This document shows, piece after piece, positions 1 through 6,854 of a DNA stretch of 15,107 nucleotides. The notes beneath the pieces are model-generated. The model was not told where the DNA came from. It ran no database searches and worked only from the letters and a program-made list of their open reading frames with translations. The first letter of the stretch is position 1; every line of letters begins with the position of its first letter. Origin of the DNA: an uncultured Christensenella sp. Lineage in GTDB: Bacteria > Bacillota > Clostridia > Christensenellales > Borkfalkiaceae. The stretch covers positions 1 through 15,107 of the forward strand of contig CAJTVA010000032.1 of the NCBI GenBank assembly GCA_910579585.1, in the 5' to 3' direction. The position numbers and the translations under genes are program-made.

Positions 1-169
1 ACACTGTAACACTTTTAGGGTATACGGCACAATACGGGGCGGCGACAGCCGCCCGCAGTGGCAATAAGCATACTATTACCTTATTGGCACTACGGAACAC
101 GGAACGAAAAAGCAAGCCCGCTGTGGGTGGGTTTGGGTTGGGTTATCAAAAATATAAGGAGTATCAAAT
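1..169. other. Noncoding or gene-remnant region with GC-rich hairpin
   Basis: No gene is supported here. A perfect hairpin, GGGCGGC (37-43), loop GACA, GCCGCCC (48-54), has no T-run after it, so it is not a classical terminator. A G-rich stretch (about 121-142) precedes the ribosome site of the next small ORF. A frame entering from the left edge ends at 65-67 and could be the tail of an upstream gene, but 21 codons are too few to judge. Confidence 0.4.
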
Positions 170-352
170 ATGGAAAAGACAATGCCGCTCGGAACAACAA
201 TTATCTATTTTAACGACCAAAGCAAAAACATTTACGCAAAACTGCCGCCCGATAAAGAGCAAGCAAAAAGACTGTCAAAGCGTATCTATAAGGACGCTAT
301 GACAGCCATTGCAAGCGAACGGGCAAGCCGTGAGCAATTACTGCGCCTCTAA
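170..352 (+). CDS. Small hypothetical protein (60 aa), accessory region
   Basis: I do not recognise this protein. The start at 170 is supported by an AAGGAG-like ribosome site (156-161) with 8-base spacing. The 60-residue product is soluble, charged and predicted to be helical in its C-terminal half (many Lys, Arg, Ala, Glu); it has no signal peptide or membrane segment. Its last 26 codons recur in decayed form at 1542-1610, on the far side of the nuclease gene, with the reading frame kept. That suggests the gene belongs to a family that was duplicated or split when the nuclease gene arrived. A hairpin (272-305) lies inside the coding region. A longer overlapping frame (84-302) lacks a ribosome site and was not chosen. 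It could be an accessory gene of a mobile element; this is a guess from context. Confidence 0.5.
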   Translation: MEKTMPLGTTIIYFNDQSKNIYAKLPPDKEQAKRLSKRIYKDAMTAIASERASREQLLRL

Positions 353-355
353 CTG
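272..355 (+). repeat. Direct repeat copy 1 (upstream of nuclease gene)
   Basis: This segment, the 3' end of the 60-aa ORF, is repeated at 1542-1613. The first 20 bases are identical. Beyond them there are scattered substitutions and one 12-base (four-codon) difference, so the frame is kept. The divergence rules out a fresh target-site duplication. It contains an imperfect hairpin: CTGTCA (272-277) and AGCGT pair with ACGCT and TGACAG (300-305). Confidence 0.8.
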
Positions 356-391
356 TTTGTAATTAGAAAAGTCATTACATATTTAATTTTC

Positions 392-420
392 TCGACTTTA
401 TATACAAAAAGTGCTATAAT
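392..420 (+). promoter_or_regulatory. Sigma-A-like promoter of the nuclease gene
   Basis: TCGACT (392-397, 4 of 6 matches to TTGACA), a 17-base spacer and a perfect TATAAT (415-420). The -10 box ends 27 bases before the ATG at 448. The nuclease gene therefore has its own promoter and does not depend on the small ORF upstream. Confidence 0.65.
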
Positions 421-447
421 AACAAAAGACTTTATTATGGAGTATTT

Positions 448-1533
448 ATGCTGAACGAAGAACAGAATAATAAATTTGTTATTTTATGTAAAGAACTAAT
501 GCCAGAATATATGTATCGAGCAGATGACGATAATTTTATATTTGGAGATTTTCGAGATAAAAATCGTTTTAATTGCTTTTATCACAATGGGAACGAAAAT
601 ATTGATTTTGTTTTTACTCGCTTACATTTTGAAATAAACGAGTGGATTAAAAAATATGCAAATAGATTTACAGGGGGAAATAGATATATCTGCTCGGCAG
701 ATAGAAGTACATTGAATAATTTACATACGATTTTGTGTGGGCTAATTACATTTTTTCAGAAAATAGGTTTTGAATTGAATGTTACATCTGAATATAAAAA
801 TTTGATTTTTGAAGGTAAAAACGAAATTCTAAATTCAGAAGGCTATGTTGTGGACGACGATTTTATTTTACCAAATTTAATTATTGATGAACCTATATTT
901 ACTATTTGTGGAAGAAATAATTTTGAAAATATTCGATTTTTGATTTTCGGAGCGGCAAAATCTAAACCAGACGTAGTTCTTAATGATGTTTTAGATGGTA
1001 ATCTAAAAGTATTAAATGATACAGATGTTTTAGTATACGATGACGATATAAAAGAAAGTTTAACTTATGCAGACTTTAAGAAATGGTGGAATAAAAATAA
1101 AAGAAAGTATTCTTGGTATAACCCATTACAACAGATGAACGAAATGGAACTTCGTGTTCAAGATTATTATAAAAAAACTTTTAACGATGATATGTTTCCA
1201 GTTCTTATACCACAAGTTTACCTGCATTATGACCCCAAAGACAAAGAAGTTCGTAAAAAATATAAATATAATAATAGTCTAATTTTTCAAAGAATGGACT
1301 TTCTCATTATATATAAAAGTAGAAGAGTTATAATCGAAATTGACGGAAAGACGCATACACCTGAAAATAGTTTAGAACAGTATTCCAAACAATTAGAATA
1401 TGACAGAACAATGAAATTTTTAGGTTATGATATATTTAGGCTTGGAGGATATGAATTAACTCATAACTTTGAAGATACAGTAAAAGTGTTTTTTGATAAT
1501 TTAATGCAATATCTTAAAGTTAACAATGCATAA
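448..1533 (+). CDS. DUF559/Vsr-like PD-(D/E)xK nuclease-domain protein
   Basis: This is a 361-residue cytoplasmic protein. The C-terminal ~80 residues (about 278-358) match the DUF559/very-short-patch-repair-like nuclease fold: D284 in RMDF, then a beta strand with E297-I-D299-G-K301 and H303, followed by YDRTMKFLGYDIFRLGG, the typical helix and final strand. These are the expected PD-(D/E)xK metal-binding residues, so DNA cleavage is likely; the substrate is unknown. Residues 1-275 match nothing I recognise and probably carry the specificity or sensing part. The start is set by GGAG (439-442), 5 bases ahead of ATG; the ATG at 437 runs straight into a stop. Base composition is much more AT-rich than adhE and later genes, and the gene sits between diverged repeats, which suggests horizontal acquisition. 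Likely roles are phage defence or a mobile-element nuclease; neither is shown. It is a single gene with no recognisable partner methylase. Confidence 0.75.
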   Translation: MLNEEQNNKFVILCKELMPEYMYRADDDNFIFGDFRDKNRFNCFYHNGNENIDFVFTRLHFEINEWIKKYANRFTGGNRYICSADRSTLNNLHTILCGLITFFQKIGFELNVTSEYKNLIFEGKNEILNSEGYVVDDDFILPNLIIDEPIFTICGRNNFENIRFLIFGAAKSKPDVVLNDVLDGNLKVLNDTDVLVYDDDIKESLTYADFKKWWNKNKRKYSWYNPLQQMNEMELRVQDYYKKTFNDDMFPVLIPQVYLHYDPKDKEVRKKYKYNNSLIFQRMDFLIIYKSRRVIIEIDGKTHTPENSLEQYSKQLEYDRTMKFLGYDIFRLGGYELTHNFEDTVKVFFDNLMQYLKVNNA

Positions 1534-1536
1534 ATA

Positions 1537-1580
1537 AAGGGCTGTCAAAGCGTATCTATAAACACGCTATGACAGCCCTT
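1537..1580 (+). terminator. Strong stem-loop directly after the nuclease stop codon
   Basis: AAGGGCTGTCA (1537-1547) pairs with TGACAGCCCTT (1570-1580). After one A/A mismatch, AGCGT (1549-1553) pairs with ACGCT (1564-1568), giving 16 base pairs around a 10-base loop that starts four bases after the stop codon. There is no U-run, so it may protect the 3' end or pause polymerase rather than terminate alone. It overlaps repeat copy 2 and is longer there than in copy 1. Confidence 0.5.
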
Positions 1581-1613
1581 GCAAGCCGCGAACAATCACC
1601 GCGCCGCTAATTG
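1542..1613 (+). pseudogene. Direct repeat copy 2: fragment of the 60-aa ORF
   Basis: This second copy of the 272-355 sequence still encodes a recognisable tail (LSKRIYKHAMTALAS, then a short end and TAA at 1608-1610), against LSKRIYKDAMTAIAS in copy 1. It lacks a start codon and ribosome site, and four codons are missing. It is best read as a gene fragment left on the far side of the nuclease gene. Confidence 0.65.
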
Positions 1614-1760
1614 CTTGCCGAACAGTTTATAGTCCGACAGCGGCAATTCCACCGCGCAATACAATTCCCGTCGATTTACCTTGTATATTATAGTGTTCGT
1701 TTTTGCGGTAAGTCGGTGCACCAGTAACGCTATAGGTTGAACCCTTTGCGTTAAACCACA
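1614..1760. other. Noncoding or gene-remnant spacer
   Basis: No credible forward gene is present. On the minus strand a stop-free frame of 66 codons runs between in-frame stops at 1797-1799 and 1596-1598. It has no ATG and no ribosome site, but its translation looks protein-like near the end (RELYCAVELPLSDYKLFGK). It is probably a gene remnant. Confidence 0.3.
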
Positions 1761-1761
1761 T

Positions 1762-1798
1762 TCAGTCTTGTCGTTATCGGCAAGGCTTTTTGTTTTTT
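1762..1798 (+). terminator. Hairpin plus T-run terminator
   Basis: AGTCTTG pairs with CAAGGCT (one G-T pair) around TCGTTATCGG, followed by TTTTTGTTTTTT. This fits a rho-independent terminator closing the nuclease region. It ends immediately before the -35 box at 1801, insulating the PadR operon. Confidence 0.65.
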
Positions 1799-1800
1799 AG

Positions 1801-1829
1801 TTGACAACTTAAAAATACAATGTTATTAT
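1801..1829 (+). promoter_or_regulatory. Near-consensus promoter of the PadR operon
   Basis: Perfect TTGACA (1801-1806), a 17-base spacer, TATTAT (1824-1829), with TG at 1821-1822 as an extended -10 element. The start codon follows at 1852. A promoter this strong ahead of a repressor gene fits a regulator that represses its own transcription. Confidence 0.8.
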
Positions 1830-1841
1830 TAGTAATATACA
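1821..1841. promoter_or_regulatory. Candidate PadR operator overlapping the -10 box
   Basis: TATTA (1824-1828) and TAATA (1833-1837) form an inverted repeat across TTAG, flanked by TGT on the left and ACA on the right. It covers the -10 box and probable start site, where a PadR dimer would block transcription. Assignment to PadR is inferred from position and symmetry. Confidence 0.45.
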
Positions 1842-1851
1842 GGAATAAAAT

Positions 1852-2382
1852 ATGGAAAACATAATTTTAGGTTTATTGCTATTAAAAGCCAGAACGATTT
1901 ATCAGTTGCGTAAACGTATAAACGACGGATTGAATTTAATGTACAGTTGCAGTACGGGTAGCATACAAGCCGCTATTAAAAAACTGTTGCAGAACGGGCA
2001 TATTTCTGTCAGTGAAATAATGGAAGACGGCAAATTAAAAAAAATTTACAGTATAACCGATAGCGGTAAAGATTATTTTAATGCTTGGGTAAACAGCCCT
2101 ATCGATAACGGTTCGGCAAAAAACCCCGAACTTACAAAAATTTATTTTATGGGATTTGCTGAAAATGAAACCCGCGTAAGGCTAATAGAAAAGCATATTT
2201 CCGATTTGCAAAAAATTCACTATGATTTAGAGAAAATCTGTAACGGAGGAGCAACTGTTTTAAGTGAAATGCAAAATAATGATATATTCTTTTATCAATT
2301 TCAAACCGCAAAGTACGGGCGCGATTTAATGCAATTCAATATTGAATGGTACAGCCGCCTATTAAAAAATATCAAGGAATAA
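1852..2382 (+). CDS. PadR-family transcriptional regulator
   Basis: This 176-residue protein has the PadR layout. Residues 1-85 form a winged helix-turn-helix, opening with ENIILGLLLLKARTIYQLRKRI and carrying the recognition helix around SCSTGSIQAAIKKLLQNGHI and the wing around EDGKLKKIYSITDSGKDYF. Residues 90-176 are a mostly helical dimerisation region. PadR proteins usually repress a neighbouring gene and release DNA on binding a small molecule, often phenolic or drug-like. The start is set by AGGA (1841-1844), 7 bases before ATG. The stop is only 5 bases before the hydrolase start, so the two form an operon behind one strong promoter with a palindrome on its -10 box. Self-regulation and control of the hydrolase are therefore likely; the ligand cannot be read from sequence. 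Confidence 0.88.
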   Translation: MENIILGLLLLKARTIYQLRKRINDGLNLMYSCSTGSIQAAIKKLLQNGHISVSEIMEDGKLKKIYSITDSGKDYFNAWVNSPIDNGSAKNPELTKIYFMGFAENETRVRLIEKHISDLQKIHYDLEKICNGGATVLSEMQNNDIFFYQFQTAKYGRDLMQFNIEWYSRLLKNIKE

Positions 2383-2387
2383 CAAAA

Positions 2388-3179
2388 ATGGAAAATTTAT
2401 ATCTGGATAACTCTCCTATTGCCTATTATATCGACGACACGGCTAATAATGAATGGCTTGTTTTTATTCACGCCGCGTTTATTGATTATAGAATGTTTGA
2501 AAAACAATTTGATTACTTTTCGAGTAAATATAATTTATTGGCTGTTGATATTTTAGGTCACGGCAATTCTATTCACGCGCGAAAGGGTGATAACATTGAA
2601 AAAATGTCAAATTGGATAGTCGAAATTTTTCAAAAGCACAATATTTCTGCGGCTCATTTTGTCGGAATTTCTTTAGGTTCGGTTTTAATACAGGATTTTG
2701 CTAACAAATACGAAGATAAAGTGTTGTCGCTTGCTTGCTTCGGCGGTTACGACGTCAATAATTTTGATATTAAAAAGCAAAAAGCTAATTCAAAAGGGCA
2801 AATGAAAATGCTATTAAAAGCATTGATTTCCATTAAGTGGTTTGCAAAAGCCAACAAAAGAATTTCTGCCTATACGGTTGCCGCGCAAACAGCATTTTAC
2901 AATATGAATATCCAGTTTAAGAAAAAATCGTTTATGTATATGGGTGGATTGCAAAATCTTGTAAATAAATACCCGAAGAAACAACGACAATACAAATTAT
3001 TAGTCGGATGCGGTGAACACGATATTCCTATGGAAATTGAAATAGTTAATGAATGGGCGGGATACGAAAATTGCGATAAAATAATTTTTAAAGGCGCAGG
3101 ACATTGTGTAAATATGGATGTGCCGCAAGATTTTAATATGTGTTTAGAAAATTTCTTGCAAAATCGTCGGAGTATTTAA
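2388..3179 (+). CDS. Alpha/beta hydrolase
   Basis: This is a 263-residue cytoplasmic enzyme of the alpha/beta-hydrolase fold. Visible landmarks are the nucleophile elbow G-I-S95-L-G, the strand before it (VDILGHGNS, the usual D-x-x-GxG-x-S loop), the acid D212 in GCGEHD and the catalytic H239 in GAGHCVNMDVP. The oxyanion-hole segment reads IHAAF where most relatives have HG, a mild oddity. The start at 2388 is preferred over an upstream in-frame ATG at 2346, which lies inside padR and lacks a ribosome site; AAGGA (2374-2378) sits 9 bases before 2388. It is co-transcribed with the PadR regulator, so its substrate is probably related to the inducer, for example an ester or lactone being detoxified. 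The exact reaction is unknown. Confidence 0.88.
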   Translation: MENLYLDNSPIAYYIDDTANNEWLVFIHAAFIDYRMFEKQFDYFSSKYNLLAVDILGHGNSIHARKGDNIEKMSNWIVEIFQKHNISAAHFVGISLGSVLIQDFANKYEDKVLSLACFGGYDVNNFDIKKQKANSKGQMKMLLKALISIKWFAKANKRISAYTVAAQTAFYNMNIQFKKKSFMYMGGLQNLVNKYPKKQRQYKLLVGCGEHDIPMEIEIVNEWAGYENCDKIIFKGAGHCVNMDVPQDFNMCLENFLQNRRSI

Positions 3180-3218
3180 CCCGAAAAATTTCAACAAAAC
3201 GCTCATAGTGAAAGCCGT

Positions 3219-3273
3219 AACAATTACGCTATTTTTCTTTCTTTGAATAGAAATTCGCGTAATTGTTTTTTAT
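3219..3273 (+). terminator. Terminator of the PadR-hydrolase operon
   Basis: AACAATTACGC (3219-3229) and GCGTAATTGTT (3257-3267) are perfect 11-base arms, followed on the plus strand by TTTTATT. The 27-base loop is long but T-rich. It sits 40 bases after the hydrolase stop codon. Confidence 0.65.
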
Positions 3274-3333
3274 TAACTTAAAATTTTACAAACTAACAAA
3301 TTTCGACCTCTGTAAAAAATTCCCATCATTTCG

Positions 3334-3362
3334 TTGCACGGCACAAGGTTATTTGATAAAAT
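3334..3362 (+). promoter_or_regulatory. Probable adhE promoter
   Basis: TTGCAC (3334-3339), a 17-base spacer and TAAAAT (3357-3362). The -35 match is weak and the -10 matches 5 of 6. The start codon follows 52 bases later with AGGAG at 3404-3408. adhE genes are often controlled by Rex, but I see no properly spaced TTGTTAA-N4-TTAACAA site. Confidence 0.5.
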
Positions 3363-3414
3363 AATATCGATTTAAAAAAAGTACAAATTCACATAATTAT
3401 TTCAGGAGAATGAA

Positions 3415-6024
3415 ATGGATTTTAAGTTAAACTATGAAATTTGCGACAGCGTAGAGAAACTTGAAAGCGAAATCAAAAGGGTGAGAAAAGCCCAGGCTGA
3501 ATACGCTAAGTTTTCTCAGGAACAGGTAGATAAAATCTTCCTTGCCTGCGCCACTGCAGCGAATAAGGAAAGAATCTCGCTTGCAAAACTTGCCGTTGAA
3601 GAAACGGGTATGGGTGTTGTGGAAGACAAGGTTATTAAAAACCACTATGCAGCCGAATACATTTATAATAAATACAGGGACGTCAAAACCTGCGGAATTA
3701 TTGAAGAAGATAAGGCGTACGGTCTGACTAAAATAGCCGAGCCTATCGGAATTATCGGCGCGGTCATTCCCACGACGAACCCGACGTCTACGGCTATATT
3801 CAAAACGCTTATAAGCTTAAAGACGAGAAACGGCTGTATAATCAGCCCTCACCCCCGCGCAAAGAACGCAACGATTGCGGCGGCAAAAGTCGTTTACGAA
3901 GCCGCAGTTGCCGCTGGCGCGCCCGAGGGAATTATCAGCTGGATAGACGTGCCCAGCTTGGAAATGACGAACCTTTTAATGAAAGAGGTAGACACAATTC
4001 TTGCAACGGGCGGCCCCGGTATGGTCAAAGCCGCGTATTCCAGCGGTAAACCCGCAATCGGCGTCGGCGCAGGCAATACCCCCGCGATAATCGACGAAAC
4101 TGCGGATATTCTCGTTGCTGTCAATTCGGTTATCCATTCCAAAACTTTCGACAACGGAATGATTTGCGCTTCCGAACAGTCGGTTATAGTATCCGACAAA
4201 ATTTACGCAAAAGTCAAGAAAGAGTTCGAAGTCCGCGGCTGTCACTTCCTTGTCGGCGAAGAACTCGACAAGGTCAGAAAGACCATTATTATAAACGGCT
4301 CGCTCAATGCAAAAATCGTCGGTCAGCCCGCTTATAAAATTGCAAAGCTTGCGGGCGTGGACGTTCCCGAAAGTACGAAAATTCTGATAGGCGAAGTAGA
4401 AAGCGTCGAGCTTTCCGAAGAATTCGCTCACGAAAAGCTTTCGCCAGTGCTTGCAATGTACAAGGCGAAGAGCTTTGATGACGCGCTTCAAAAAGCCGAA
4501 AAATTGGTTGCAGACGGCGGCTACGGACACACTTCTTCGCTGTATATCAACATAACGACCGGTCAGGACAAAATTCACGAATTTTCGGAAAGAATGAAAA
4601 CCTGCCGTATTCTATTAAATACTCCTTCGTCACAGGGCGGTATCGGCGACTTGTACAACTTCAAGCTCGCGCCGTCGCTGACCCTCGGTTGCGGAAGCTG
4701 GGGCGGAAACTCCGTTTCGGAGAACGTAGGAATAAAACACCTTATAAATATTAAGACGGTTGCCGAAAGGAGAGAGAATATGTTGTGGTTCAGAGCACCC
4801 CAGAAAGTATATATTAAAAAAGGCTGTCTGCCCGTTGCCCTTGACGAGCTCAAAACAGTAATGGGCAAGAAAAAAGCATTTATCGTCACCGACAGCTTCC
4901 TTTATAAAAACGGATTCACAAAATGTATAACCGATAAACTCGACGAAATGGGCGTATCGCACGCAACATTCTTCGACGTCGCACCCGACCCCACGCTTGC
5001 CTGCGCAATAGAGGGTACCAAGCAGATGCGCGCTTTCGAGCCCGACACTATAATCGCGCTCGGCGGCGGCAGTGCAATGGACGCGGCTAAAATTATGTGG
5101 GTTATGTACGAGCACCCCGAAGTAGACTTTATGGATATGGCAATGCGCTTCGTTGACATCAGAAAGCGTATATACACATTCCCCAAAATGGGTGAGAAAG
5201 CGTACTTTATCGCAATTCCCACCTCGGCGGGTACCGGCTCGGAAGTAACTCCGTTCGCCGTAATCACCGACGAAAAGACAGGGGTGAAGTATCCCCTCGC
5301 AGACTACGAACTTATGCCCAATATGGCTATTATCGACACCGACCTGCATATGTCGGCGCCCAAAGGGCTTACCGCCGCGTCAGGTATCGACGCTGTAACC
5401 CACGCGCTCGAAGCATACGCATCGGTAATGGCAACAGACTATACCGACGGGCTTGCCGTTCAGGCGCTGAAAGTGATATTTAAGTACCTGCCCGAAGCTT
5501 ACGACAACGGTCAGACGGCAGTCGAAGCAAGAGAGAAGATGGCAAACGCCGCAACTATGGCGGGTATGGCTTTTGCGAATGCTTTCCTCGGCGTGTGCCA
5601 CTCGATGGCGCATAAACTCGGCGCATTCCATCACCTGCCCCACGGCGTCGCTAACGCGCTTATGATTGACGAAGTTATAAAGTTCAACTCCGCCGAAGCT
5701 CCCGCAAAAATGGGCACGTTCAGCCAGTACGCATATCCGCATACCCAAAGAAGATACGCAGAAGTTGCCGAAGCGCTCGGTATCGAAGGCAAAAACGACA
5801 AAGAAAAGGTCGCTAACCTTATTAAGGCAATCGATAAACTCAAAGAGAAAATCGGTATCAAAAAGACCATTAAGGACTACGGAATCGACGAAAAAGACTT
5901 CTTAGACAGACTTGACGAAATGGTTGAACAGGCTTTCGACGACCAATGCACGGGCGCGAACCCCAGATACCCCTTAATGAGCGAAATCAAAGAAATGTAT
6001 CTCAACGCTTACTACGGAAAATAA
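3415..6024 (+). CDS. adhE: Bifunctional acetaldehyde-CoA/alcohol dehydrogenase
   Basis: AdhE converts acetyl-CoA to acetaldehyde and then ethanol using two NADH, the ethanol branch of mixed fermentation; in other bacteria it assembles into cytoplasmic spirosome filaments. At 869 residues it is the usual length. Residues 1-440 are the CoA-dependent aldehyde dehydrogenase, with the Rossmann-side motif ATGGPGMVKAAYSSGKPAIG and catalytic C251 in NGMICASEQS. A linker (about 440-460, ENMLWFRAPQKVYIKKG) leads to the iron alcohol dehydrogenase: GGGSAMDAAK, GTGSEVTPFAV and metal ligands D659, H663, H729 and H743, with the same spacing as in the E. coli enzyme. All key residues are present, so both halves should be active. 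The start is fixed by AGGAG at 3404-3408; the ATG at 3410 is out of frame. It is followed closely by an APH-fold kinase gene. Confidence 0.97.
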   Translation: MDFKLNYEICDSVEKLESEIKRVRKAQAEYAKFSQEQVDKIFLACATAANKERISLAKLAVEETGMGVVEDKVIKNHYAAEYIYNKYRDVKTCGIIEEDKAYGLTKIAEPIGIIGAVIPTTNPTSTAIFKTLISLKTRNGCIISPHPRAKNATIAAAKVVYEAAVAAGAPEGIISWIDVPSLEMTNLLMKEVDTILATGGPGMVKAAYSSGKPAIGVGAGNTPAIIDETADILVAVNSVIHSKTFDNGMICASEQSVIVSDKIYAKVKKEFEVRGCHFLVGEELDKVRKTIIINGSLNAKIVGQPAYKIAKLAGVDVPESTKILIGEVESVELSEEFAHEKLSPVLAMYKAKSFDDALQKAEKLVADGGYGHTSSLYINITTGQDKIHEFSERMKTCRILLNTPSSQGGIGDLYNFKLAPSLTLGCGSWGGNSVSENVGIKHLINIKTVAERRENMLWFRAPQKVYIKKGCLPVALDELKTVMGKKKAFIVTDSFLYKNGFTKCITDKLDEMGVSHATFFDVAPDPTLACAIEGTKQMRAFEPDTIIALGGGSAMDAAKIMWVMYEHPEVDFMDMAMRFVDIRKRIYTFPKMGEKAYFIAIPTSAGTGSEVTPFAVITDEKTGVKYPLADYELMPNMAIIDTDLHMSAPKGLTAASGIDAVTHALEAYASVMATDYTDGLAVQALKVIFKYLPEAYDNGQTAVEAREKMANAATMAGMAFANAFLGVCHSMAHKLGAFHHLPHGVANALMIDEVIKFNSAEAPAKMGTFSQYAYPHTQRRYAEVAEALGIEGKNDKEKVANLIKAIDKLKEKIGIKKTIKDYGIDEKDFLDRLDEMVEQAFDDQCTGANPRYPLMSEIKEMYLNAYYGK

Positions 6025-6034
6025 GGAGGAAAAT

Positions 6035-6787
6035 ATGAACAAACAAAAAATCTTTTCTAGGGCGGATAAAGAAATCTACCTCGCAGACGGCAACCTCGTA
6101 AAGGTATTCGGCGCGAATTACTCGAAAGCCAATATCTTAAACGAAGCTTTGAACCACGCAAGGGTGGAAGAAACAGACTTAAACGTTCCCAAACTTCACG
6201 CAGTTCAGGTCGTCGACGGAAAATGGGCGATAGTTTTAGACTACATCGAGGGCAAAACCTTGCAGCAGCTTATGGACGAACGCCCCGAAAAAGAAGAAGA
6301 GTATTTAAACCTTTTCGTCGATTTGCAACGCACCGTCTTTTCTAAAACCGTGCCTATGCTCAATAAGCTGAAAGACAAGTTACAGGGCAGAATTTCGGCA
6401 ACCAACCCCGTTCTCGAAGCAACAACGCGCTACGATTTGCATACACGGCTCGACTCTATGCCCAAGCACACGCACCTGTGCCACGGCGACTTCAACCCTA
6501 CAAACATCATCATAACCAAGGACGGCACGCCGTATATAATCGACTGGGCGCATGCAACGCAGGGCAACTCGTCTGCGGACGTCGCGCAAAGCTACCTGCT
6601 TTTCTACCTTGCGGGCAAAAAAGAGCTTGCCGATAAATACTTAAAACTCTATTGCAAAAAAAGCGACACGGCGATACAGTACGTCCAGCGCTGGATACCC
6701 ATAGTCGCGGCTTCGCGTTTAAGCAAAGCCAAAGCCGAAGAAGCCGACCTTCTTCACAGCTGGATAGACGTAGTAGAATACGAATAA
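6035..6787 (+). CDS. APH-family small-molecule phosphotransferase
   Basis: This 250-residue cytoplasmic protein has the aminoglycoside-phosphotransferase/choline-kinase fold. The catalytic loop is H150-G-D152-F-N-P-T-N157 (Brenner-type HGDxxxxN), and the metal-binding aspartate is D170 in IIDWAH. An N-terminal lobe with beta strands (about 10-70) precedes it, and the protein ends in helices (WIPIVAASRLSKAKAEE). It should transfer phosphate from ATP to a hydroxyl of a small molecule; the substrate cannot be assigned, and antibiotic resistance should not be assumed. A strong AAGGAGG (6023-6029) overlaps the adhE stop codon and the gap is 10 bases, so it is co-transcribed with adhE. No known link to ethanol metabolism is visible, so the pairing is unexplained. 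A terminator follows directly. Confidence 0.85.
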   Translation: MNKQKIFSRADKEIYLADGNLVKVFGANYSKANILNEALNHARVEETDLNVPKLHAVQVVDGKWAIVLDYIEGKTLQQLMDERPEKEEEYLNLFVDLQRTVFSKTVPMLNKLKDKLQGRISATNPVLEATTRYDLHTRLDSMPKHTHLCHGDFNPTNIIITKDGTPYIIDWAHATQGNSSADVAQSYLLFYLAGKKELADKYLKLYCKKSDTAIQYVQRWIPIVAASRLSKAKAEEADLLHSWIDVVEYE

Positions 6788-6791
6788 TTTA

Positions 6792-6817
6792 AAAACCGCC
6801 GATTTGTCGGCGGTTTT
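6792..6817 (+). terminator. Rho-independent terminator of the adhE operon
   Basis: AAAACCGCCGA (6792-6802) and TCGGCGGTTTT (6807-6817) form a perfect 11-base-pair stem around the tetraloop TTTG, ending in T residues. It sits 5 bases after the kinase stop codon and directly before the next promoter. Confidence 0.9.
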
Positions 6818-6820
6818 ATA

Positions 6821-6848
6821 TTGCAATTTAGAAGCGGTATGATATAAT
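6821..6848 (+). promoter_or_regulatory. Promoter for a leaderless transcript
   Basis: TTGCAA (6821-6826), a 16-base spacer and a perfect TATAAT (6843-6848). Transcription should begin about 6-8 bases after the -10 box, at or next to the ATG at 6855, leaving little or no leader. Confidence 0.65.
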
Positions 6849-6854
6849 TAAAAT

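Noticed and set aside
2..67. Possible 3' end of a gene entering from the left edge
   Set aside because: Only 21 codons before a stop, with no recognisable motif; cannot be told from chance.
84..302. 72-codon plus-strand frame overlapping the 60-aa ORF
   Set aside because: No ribosome site, low-quality translation; the 170 start in another frame has a good ribosome site and a repeated tail.
3263..3277. Rex-like operator upstream of adhE
   Set aside because: TTGTT and TTAAC are present but with 5 bases between instead of 6, and the inner and outer bases do not match; it is part of a terminator T-run.
3894..5870. Several long minus-strand frames within adhE
   Set aside because: They are shadows of adhE codons, which has intact motifs throughout.
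6035..6787. Antibiotic resistance gene
   Set aside because: The APH fold alone does not show drug phosphorylation; the operon context is metabolic and no resistance subfamily is recognisable.
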